A stretch of 7,112 nt of DNA, from NCBI GenBank assembly GCA_015487825.1, contig WFOZ01000156.1, forward strand, positions 1 through 7,112, read 5' to 3'. Of the stretch, positions 1 through 4,802 are shown in pieces. Below the pieces are notes generated by a model. It worked only from the letters and a program-made list of their open reading frames with translations, was not told the origin of the DNA and made no database searches. Origin of the DNA: Planctomycetaceae bacterium. GTDB lineage: Bacteria; Planctomycetota; Planctomycetia; Planctomycetales; Planctomycetaceae. Both the position numbers and the translations under genes were made by a program. Each line of letters starts with the position of its first letter. Positions within the stretch are counted from its first letter, which is position 1.

Positions 1-532
1 CTTCTGGGCGGTTGTGCCATTTCATTACGGTATTTTAGCCGTAACCGCAGGACATCTAATCGCTTTTCTGATTCCGCGAACAGTACTGGCCTGGAACAGT
101 TACCCGCTTCGCCTTTACATCCTGGAAATATCTGCTCTTGCATGTGGCTTATTAACTCTTATCGGACTTGTCTCGATTATAGCCCGAAGAGGGACGTTAT
201 CCAAGATCCGTAAAGTGACAACTACGACGGACTGGATTTTATTTGTGTTGCTTTTAGTTCAGACAGTATTAGGGATTTCGATCGCTGTGATTCATCCTTG
301 GGGATCCTCCTGGTTTGCGACAGTTCTCTCGCCTTACCTCTGGTCGATTTGCCTGTTGAACCCGGATATTTCTTATCTGGCTGCATCTCCTCTACTTGTT
401 AAATCTCACATTGTGCTGGCGTTTCTTATTATTGGATTCTTCCCGTTTACTCGTTTAGTTCACTTACTGGTTGTTCCTAATCCATATCTGTGGCGCAAGA
501 CACAGGTTGTCCGTTGGTACGGGCAAAAATAG
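1..532 (+). CDS. narI: Respiratory nitrate reductase gamma subunit (cytochrome b), 5'-truncated by window edge
   Basis: NarI is the membrane diheme cytochrome b of NarGHI. It oxidises quinol at the outer face of the membrane and passes electrons through two b hemes to NarH and NarG. The frame is open from base 2; the first internal start-like codon is GTG at 14, but coding clearly continues to its left (residues FWAVV precede it). Counting from that GTG, the four heme-ligand histidines are H4 and H14 (FHYG...AGH) and H132 and H150 (KSH...LVH). Their spacings of 10 and 18 residues match E. coli NarI His56/His66 and His187/His205. About 50 N-terminal residues, including the first membrane helix, are missing compared with the 225-residue E. 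coli protein. The C-terminal FPFTRLVH and VPxxYLxRK..VVR stretch is typical of the family. narGHJ should lie immediately upstream. The 47-bp gap to the next gene suggests co-transcription with the transporters. The identity is secure. Confidence 0.97.
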   Translation, partial: FWAVVPFHYGILAVTAGHLIAFLIPRTVLAWNSYPLRLYILEISALACGLLTLIGLVSIIARRGTLSKIRKVTTTTDWILFVLLLVQTVLGISIAVIHPWGSSWFATVLSPYLWSICLLNPDISYLAASPLLVKSHIVLAFLIIGFFPFTRLVHLLVVPNPYLWRKTQVVRWYGQK

Positions 533-579
533 TTAGATGATTCATCACTCTCAAGATTAATTAAAGAACACCTAGAACG

Positions 580-2394
580 ATGGAAATTCGCAACAAAGCT
601 ACGAGCATTGATCTTTTTTCCCTGAAGACTCCGCAGATGCGGGCATTCCATATGTCGTGGTTTGCGTTCTTCCTGTGCTTCTTCGCCTGGTTTGGAATCG
701 CACCGCTGATGGCGGTTGTCAAAGAAGAACTGGGACTGACCAAGCAGCAGATCGGGAATACTATTATTGCTTCTGTAGCGATTACTATTGTTGCTCGATT
801 GTTCATCGGGTGGCTATGTGATCGCATCGGGCCACGGTTGTGCTATACGGCATTACTGATTGTGGGCTCCATTCCGGTAATGTCTATCGGGCTGGCTAAT
901 TCTTACGAAACGTTTCTATTGTTCCGACTGGGAATCGGTGTCATTGGGGCGTCGTTTGTCATTACACAATACCATACATCGGTGATGTTTGCTCCGAACT
1001 GTGTGGGGACGGCAAATGCAACCTCTGCCGGGTGGGGGAACCTGGGAGGTGGCGTGACGCAAATGATCATGCCTCTGGTGTTTGCGATGTTTGTCGGGCT
1101 TGGATACAGCAATGCGATCTCGTGGCGTCTGGCAATGGTTGTAGCAGGTGCGGTCTGTTTTCTGGTGGGGATTGCCTACTTCTTCTTCACAACAGATTTT
1201 CCGAATGGAAACCTGAAAGATTTGATTGAATCTGGTGAACTTACCAGAGAGGAAAAGAAAAAGGGAACGTTCTGGCTTGCTGCAAAGGATTACCGTGTCT
1301 GGGCGTTGTTCTTTGTTTATGCTGGTTGTTTTGGGATTGAGCTTACAATTAACAACATTGCAGCCATCTATTACATGCAAGAATTTAATTTAGGATTGAC
1401 GACAGCGGGACTGGTCGCTGGTTTATTCGGTTTGATGAACATCTTCGCTCGCACGACTGGTGGGTTTATCAGCGACCAGTTTGTACGAAAGCAGGGATTG
1501 AAAGGACGAGTTCGCTGGTTGTTTATTGCATTACTGGTTGAAGGCGTTGCATTGATGTGCTTCTCTCAGATGAATGTGCTTGCTTTAGCAATACCGGTAA
1601 TGATTATATTCAGCCTGTTTGTGCAAATGTCTGAAGGGGCGACATATTCTATCGTTCCCTTTATTAACAAAAAAGCACTCGGTTCTGTTTCCGGTATTGT
1701 CGGGGCAGGTGGGAACATGGGAGCGGTGGCGGCTGGCTTCCTGTTTCGTAGTGAAGAGCTTTCTTATCAGCAAGCTTTGTTGATTCTTGGTGGCCTGGTC
1801 TTTCTTTGTTCCTTCTTCAGCTTCCTGGTTACCTTCAAGCCGGAAGATGAAAAAGAAGCGGATGAGGAATTTCAACGAGCTGTTACACAACGTCACGAAG
1901 AACGTAAAGCTCGTCCCAAGTCTAAGCGCGAGGTTCCCGGGTTGGGTCATTTGCGACCGATGGACGCTTTGCGAATTTACCTGGGTATTGCGTTGGTAAT
2001 TAAGGGGATTTACTTCATTGTATCGATGAATTCAAAAGAAGCCTCTTTAGGAGGTGCAGGAGATGTGCTTGGGCAGGTGTTTGGTCAGGGACAGACCTTA
2101 ATTGCCTGGGCGGTTGTATTTGCCCATGTCGTTGGTGGTGCAAGTCTGGTATTAGGATTTGCGACACGATTTGCAGCAGCAGGTAATGCAATTGTCCTGT
2201 TTGGTGCAGTCATCATGGCGGCAAGCACTTCAACAGATGCGAGTAGTTTGCTGGGGGCCAATGTGGACTTCCAGTTTGCGGCACTTATTTTCTTTACGCT
2301 GCTGTTGTTCATCTGGCGTGGTGCGGGACCGCTGTCGCTGGATTACTTTGTCCGCAGGTTAGATTCTGATAAAGAATCGGAAAGCGAAGTATAG
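580..2394 (+). CDS. narK: NarK1-type nitrate/nitrite MFS transporter fused to a C-terminal DoxX-like domain
   Basis: A 604-residue membrane protein. Residues about 22-420 form a 12-helix MFS transporter of the nitrate/nitrite porter family. An N-terminal LFSLKTPQMRAFH stretch precedes helix 1. R73 in helix 2 and R291 in helix 8 (FARTTGG) match the substrate-binding arginines (R89 and R305 in E. coli NarK). MFS motif A is at 77-86 (GWLCDRIGPR). The nitrate signatures are GWGNLGGG at 151-158 and GAGGNMGAV at 375-383. This second signature form is typical of NarK1/NasA-like nitrate importers, thought to be proton symporters. Residues 421-458 are a highly charged linker. Residues 461-593 form four more predicted helices with a DoxX-like pattern (RIYLGIALVIKGIYF, HVVGGASLVLGFATR, GAGPLSLDYFVRR). 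NarK proteins usually have about 400-470 residues, so the tail is a true addition. The frame runs through the linker without a break. ATG 580 gives the expected family N-terminus; its Shine-Dalgarno is weak (AAAGAA, 12 nt upstream). The role of the DoxX part is unknown. Confidence 0.94.
   Translation: MEIRNKATSIDLFSLKTPQMRAFHMSWFAFFLCFFAWFGIAPLMAVVKEELGLTKQQIGNTIIASVAITIVARLFIGWLCDRIGPRLCYTALLIVGSIPVMSIGLANSYETFLLFRLGIGVIGASFVITQYHTSVMFAPNCVGTANATSAGWGNLGGGVTQMIMPLVFAMFVGLGYSNAISWRLAMVVAGAVCFLVGIAYFFFTTDFPNGNLKDLIESGELTREEKKKGTFWLAAKDYRVWALFFVYAGCFGIELTINNIAAIYYMQEFNLGLTTAGLVAGLFGLMNIFARTTGGFISDQFVRKQGLKGRVRWLFIALLVEGVALMCFSQMNVLALAIPVMIIFSLFVQMSEGATYSIVPFINKKALGSVSGIVGAGGNMGAVAAGFLFRSEELSYQQALLILGGLVFLCSFFSFLVTFKPEDEKEADEEFQRAVTQRHEERKARPKSKREVPGLGHLRPMDALRIYLGIALVIKGIYFIVSMNSKEASLGGAGDVLGQVFGQGQTLIAWAVVFAHVVGGASLVLGFATRFAAAGNAIVLFGAVIMAASTSTDASSLLGANVDFQFAALIFFTLLLFIWRGAGPLSLDYFVRRLDSDKESESEV
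1960..2358 (+). other. DoxX-like four-helix domain at the C-terminus of the NarK1 transporter
   Basis: This region encodes residues 461-593 of the transporter fusion. Predicted helices lie near residues 464-482, 506-526, 532-550 and 565-582. The closing GAGPLSLDYFVRR resembles the glycine-rich end followed by SLD that is common in DoxX-family proteins. DoxX relatives include a subunit of the archaeal thiosulfate:quinone oxidoreductase and membrane proteins tied to thiol or redox stress, but many have no known activity. The preceding linker (about 1840-1953) is rich in Glu, Lys and Arg and probably cytoplasmic. The assignment rests on pattern recognition, not on a profile search. It could instead be another small four-helix membrane family. 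Confidence 0.75.
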
Positions 2395-2395
2395 G
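2393..2395 (+). promoter_or_regulatory. Weak Shine-Dalgarno of narK2 overlapping the narK1 stop codon
   Basis: AGG at 2393-2395 overlaps the TAG stop (2392-2394) of the upstream transporter and lies 8 nt before ATG 2404. With a 9-bp intergenic gap, this arrangement suggests translational coupling of the two transporters. The site is short, so the confidence is modest. Confidence 0.45.
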
Positions 2396-2403
2396 TACTC
2401 ATC

Positions 2404-3996
2404 ATGGCTGCAACACCTGAACGTTGGGATGTAGAAGACGAAGCATTTTGGGAATCAGAGGGTAAGCATGTTGCAAATCGAAACCTGTGGGTTTCGATTC
2501 CCAACCTGTTGTGCGGTTTTTCCGTATGGCTGTATTGGGGCATGATTGCCAAAACGATTCAAAAATTGCATTTTGCCAATCCGGAACTCTTCGATTTTAC
2601 GTTCCGAAATGCGGGAGAGTCATACGATGTTCCCGGTTACCGGGCATTGCTTTTCACTTTACCAGCCGTTGCGGGATTGTCCGGGGCAACGCTACGGATC
2701 CCGAACTCGTTTATGATTGCTATTTGCGGTGGTCGTAATGTGAAATTCATGACGACGATATTGCTAATTATCCCAGCTTTTCTGGCAGGGATCTCGCTAC
2801 AGAATCCAAATACACCATTTGGAGTCTTTATTATCTTAGCGGCCATGTCTGGTGTGGGAGGAGGGGCGTTTGCATCGAGTATGTCAAACATTTCATTCTT
2901 CTATCCGAAACGAATGCAGGGGTTGGCATTAGGGCTTAATGCCGGGTTGGGAAATGCTGGTGTGAGTGTGATGCAGTTCCTGATTCCCTGGGCTATTACC
3001 TATGGTCTGTTTGGCTCTATTGGTGGGCCGCCTCAGGAGTTTGTTGTTGATGGCGAAACCAAGCAGCTTTGGATTCAGAACGCAGCTATTGTCTGGGTTC
3101 CGATCATGACGGTGCTGGCCATTATGGCCTGGGTCTTTATGAATAATTTACCGCAACATAAATGTGGTTCCACTCCCGCTGCAATTGGTAAATACCTCTG
3201 GCTGCAAACGATCGGTTTTCTTGGCTCTGCCATCGCCGTGGGAATGTTGATTTTTGTTGACATGCCAATTCCTGAACTGGTGCGTATCTTCCTGGTTTTG
3301 ATTGTAGCAGTTGTGGTTACTCTGCTTGGAATGAAGTTTGCAACTCCTCAGGCGATTCAGGATCCTCTTAATAAACAGTTTGCAATTTTTAACAACAAAC
3401 ATACCTGGGTGATGACCTGGTTATACGTAATGACTTTTGGCTCGTTTATTGGATACGCAAACGCATTTCCCAAACTTATTGATGATGTGTTCGTGACCCC
3501 GACTAACGGCTTGACAACATCAAACTTTATCTGGATTGGTGCAGCGGTGGGAGCTTTCATCCGCCCGCTTGGAGGCTGGCTCTCAGATAAACTGGGAGGT
3601 GCCCGTGTTACCCAGTGGGATACATGGATTATGGTTGCCTCCACGATTCTGGCTGGGTATATCGTTTCACTTGCCGGGCAAAGTGAAACTCCTGAAAAAT
3701 ATTTCATTCCATTCCTGGTCACATTCATCGTGCTGTTTGCGACAACCGGTATCGGCAATGGGTCAACTTTCCGGATGATTCCGATCATCTTTTCCAAGGA
3801 ACATGCCGGACCCGTTCTGGGATGGACATCAGCCATTGCAGCGTATGGTGCCTACCTGATTCCAAAGATTTTTGCTACGCAAATCAAGGCGGGAACACCT
3901 GAGTATGCCTTGTACGGATTTGCTTTGTATTACATAAGTTGCCTGGCTGTGAACTGGTGGTTCTACGCACGAAAAAATGCAGAAATTAAATGTTGA
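2404..3996 (+). CDS. narK: NarK2-type nitrate/nitrite transporter (MFS)
   Basis: A 530-residue MFS protein close to E. coli NarK/NarU, which exchange nitrate and nitrite across the inner membrane. R98 (LRIPNSF, helix 2) and R387 (IRPLGG, helix 8) match the anion-binding arginines R89 and R305 of E. coli NarK. The nitrate signatures are NAGLGNAGVSVMQ at 179-191 and GIGNGSTF at 449-456, the NarK2/NarU form. An MFS motif A-like loop follows helix 8 (GGWLSDKLGG, 390-399). It is longer than E. coli NarK (463 residues), with an extended acidic N-terminus and a loop at about 203-228 (GSIGGPPQEF...). ATG 2404 is 9 bp after the previous stop, so the pair is probably one transcript. Paracoccus denitrificans carries a NarK1 and a NarK2 domain fused in one protein; here they are neighbouring genes. 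The likely job is nitrite export in exchange for nitrate during nitrate respiration. Antiport as opposed to symport is inferred from subfamily type only. Confidence 0.96.
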   Translation: MAATPERWDVEDEAFWESEGKHVANRNLWVSIPNLLCGFSVWLYWGMIAKTIQKLHFANPELFDFTFRNAGESYDVPGYRALLFTLPAVAGLSGATLRIPNSFMIAICGGRNVKFMTTILLIIPAFLAGISLQNPNTPFGVFIILAAMSGVGGGAFASSMSNISFFYPKRMQGLALGLNAGLGNAGVSVMQFLIPWAITYGLFGSIGGPPQEFVVDGETKQLWIQNAAIVWVPIMTVLAIMAWVFMNNLPQHKCGSTPAAIGKYLWLQTIGFLGSAIAVGMLIFVDMPIPELVRIFLVLIVAVVVTLLGMKFATPQAIQDPLNKQFAIFNNKHTWVMTWLYVMTFGSFIGYANAFPKLIDDVFVTPTNGLTTSNFIWIGAAVGAFIRPLGGWLSDKLGGARVTQWDTWIMVASTILAGYIVSLAGQSETPEKYFIPFLVTFIVLFATTGIGNGSTFRMIPIIFSKEHAGPVLGWTSAIAAYGAYLIPKIFATQIKAGTPEYALYGFALYYISCLAVNWWFYARKNAEIKC

Positions 3997-4041
3997 GAAT
4001 TGAGTTATGATTATGTGTTGTCTGTCTGAAATTGGAGGCCG
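3997..4041 (+). other. 45-bp intergenic region between narK2 and actA
   Basis: A short A/T-rich gap with no terminator-like hairpin plus T-run and no clear FNR-type (TTGAT-N4-ATCAA) site. It ends in the strong ribosome binding site of the next gene. Read-through from narK2 into actA is therefore plausible, although a weak promoter cannot be excluded by eye. Confidence 0.5.
4034..4038 (+). promoter_or_regulatory. Strong Shine-Dalgarno GGAGG before actA; favours the second ATG
   Basis: GGAGG lies 3 nt before ATG 4042 and 6 nt before the directly following ATG 4045. The second spacing is the more usual, so translation may begin at 4045 and remove one Met. It is the best ribosome binding site in the window. 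Confidence 0.75.
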
Positions 4042-4698
4042 ATGATGAACCGGAGCATTGTTACTGTGATCCTGCTGATTGGGTTGTTTTACAGCCTGAT
4101 CGTGCTGGCATCCGGTATGAGCGATTGGCGTTACCCCGACGAACAGCAAGGGTACGCTCCTGAGCAACCGATAGCATATTCGCATCGGTTGCATGCAGGA
4201 GAACTGGGAATCAATTGCAAGTTCTGCCACTTCAATTCCCTGCAAAGTCGGCACGCCGGTATTCCCTCGAGCGATGTCTGCATGAAGTGTCATAAATTTG
4301 TAACGAGTTCTTATGAGGTACTGAAAGAAGAACTGGATCTGTCGGACAAGGAAAAGCGTAAGCCGAAAACGATCATTTCGGATAAGCTGCAAAAGTTGTA
4401 TGACTCACTTGATCTGGTTGATCCCAAGGAGCCCAATCCGGATGCAAAACCGAAATCGATTGAATGGGTTCGAGTGCATAATCTGCCCGATTTTGTCTGT
4501 TTTGATCACAGTGCTCATGTGACTGCTGGCGTCTCCTGTCAGAAATGCCACGGTCCGGTGGAATCGATGGAACGGGTTCGACAAGTCGAATCGCTGTCGA
4601 TGGGCTGGTGTGTGAAATGTCATAATGAATCAACGGAAAAAGGAATTAACGGAAAGGCCGTTCACGCATCGCGAGATTGTGCGGTCTGTCACCATTAA
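4042..4698 (+). CDS. actA: Pentaheme c-type cytochrome, ActA-like subunit of Alternative Complex III
   Basis: A 218-residue protein with one N-terminal hydrophobic helix (about 4-24) that acts as an uncleaved anchor or signal; the rest should face the periplasm. Five CXXCH heme c sites are visible: C59KFCH63, C80MKCH84, C166QKCH170, C190VKCH194 and C213AVCH217. Candidate distal ligands include H48, H51, H71, H146, H156, H159 and H208. The stretch YAPEQPIAYSHRLHAGELG followed by the first heme, and GIPSSDVCMKCH around the second, match the conserved ActA start (PEQPI.FSH..HAG...). Five hemes agrees with ActA of Rhodothermus marinus ACIII. The charged, heme-free stretch of about 80 residues between hemes 2 and 3 is also a family feature. 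The next gene encodes the ActB partner, which supports the call. ACIII oxidises quinol and hands electrons to cytochrome c or directly to an oxidase; ActA is part of the electron exit path. A related multiheme quinol-oxidising module not identical to ACIII is the alternative. Start is 4042 or 4045. Confidence 0.93.
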   Translation: MMNRSIVTVILLIGLFYSLIVLASGMSDWRYPDEQQGYAPEQPIAYSHRLHAGELGINCKFCHFNSLQSRHAGIPSSDVCMKCHKFVTSSYEVLKEELDLSDKEKRKPKTIISDKLQKLYDSLDLVDPKEPNPDAKPKSIEWVRVHNLPDFVCFDHSAHVTAGVSCQKCHGPVESMERVRQVESLSMGWCVKCHNESTEKGINGKAVHASRDCAVCHH

Positions 4699-4706
4699 AG
4701 TTATAG

Positions 4707-4720
4707 TACAACAAGTTGTA
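4707..4720. repeat. Small inverted repeat TACAAC-AA-GTTGTA
   Basis: Two perfect 6-bp arms separated by 2 bp, 8 bp after the actA stop. It could be an operator half-site pair or a small mRNA 3' structure. The 2-nt spacer is too tight for a normal RNA hairpin unless the inner pairs open, so a protein-binding site is slightly more likely. It may also be chance. Confidence 0.35.
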
Positions 4721-4741
4721 TTTGAGCTGATACGTTTTTTA

Positions 4742-4761
4742 CTGTTTTGCACGCGAAACAG
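4742..4761 (+). repeat. Hairpin with CTGTTT/AAACAG arms upstream of actB
   Basis: The 20-nt segment CTGTTTTGCACGCGAAACAG can fold into an 8-bp stem (including one G-U pair) with a CACG tetraloop. No T-run follows it on the + strand, so it is not an intrinsic terminator. It lies 14 nt before ATG 4776 and 41 nt before ATG 4803, where it could influence mRNA stability or relative expression of actA and actB. Confidence 0.4.
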
Positions 4762-4802
4762 CACAAGAGCGTGTGATGTTAATTCCAACTGAAAGTAGTA
4801 GA

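Larger units (their letters stand above)
4699..4802 (+). other. 104-bp intergenic region between actA and actB
   Basis: The gap holds a 14-bp inverted repeat, a T6 run (4735-4740) and a 20-nt hairpin. The T-run lies 14 nt after the first repeat, too far for a classical intrinsic terminator. A weak sigma70-like pair, TTGTAT (4716-4721) and TACTGT (4740-4745) with 18-bp spacing, can be drawn but is far from consensus. The actB frame stays open leftwards to 4731, so part of this gap could be coding if an upstream start is used. Confidence 0.5.

Noticed and set aside
536..546. GATGA-T-TCATC palindrome between narI and narK1, considered as an FNR-like operator
   Set aside because: It is short and does not match TTGAT-N4-ATCAA. 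It lies in a 47-bp gap inside an apparent operon, where chance palindromes of this size are common.
916..1380. 154-codon minus-strand frame rich in Cys, His and Arg
   Set aside because: It is the complement of the hydrophobic narK1 coding region, and its composition is what antisense reading of such codons produces. No regular CxxC or zinc-binding spacing was found.
1960..2394. DoxX part as a separate gene starting at the internal ATG 1960
   Set aside because: The frame runs unbroken from the MFS part and no Shine-Dalgarno-like sequence precedes 1960, so one fused protein is the simpler reading.
3357..3836. 159-codon open frame on the minus strand
   Set aside because: It lies wholly inside narK2, whose frame carries the conserved arginine and the nitrate signature; no family motifs were seen in the antisense frame.
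3829..4392. 187-codon open frame on the minus strand across the narK2/actA junction
   Set aside because: It overlaps well-supported + strand genes on both sides and reads like an antisense shadow, with no recognisable domain.
4735..4761. T-run plus hairpin as an intrinsic terminator after actA
   Set aside because: On the + strand the T-run precedes the hairpin rather than following it. The earlier repeat ends 14 nt before the T-run. On the minus strand the run becomes A residues, so neither direction gives a classical terminator.
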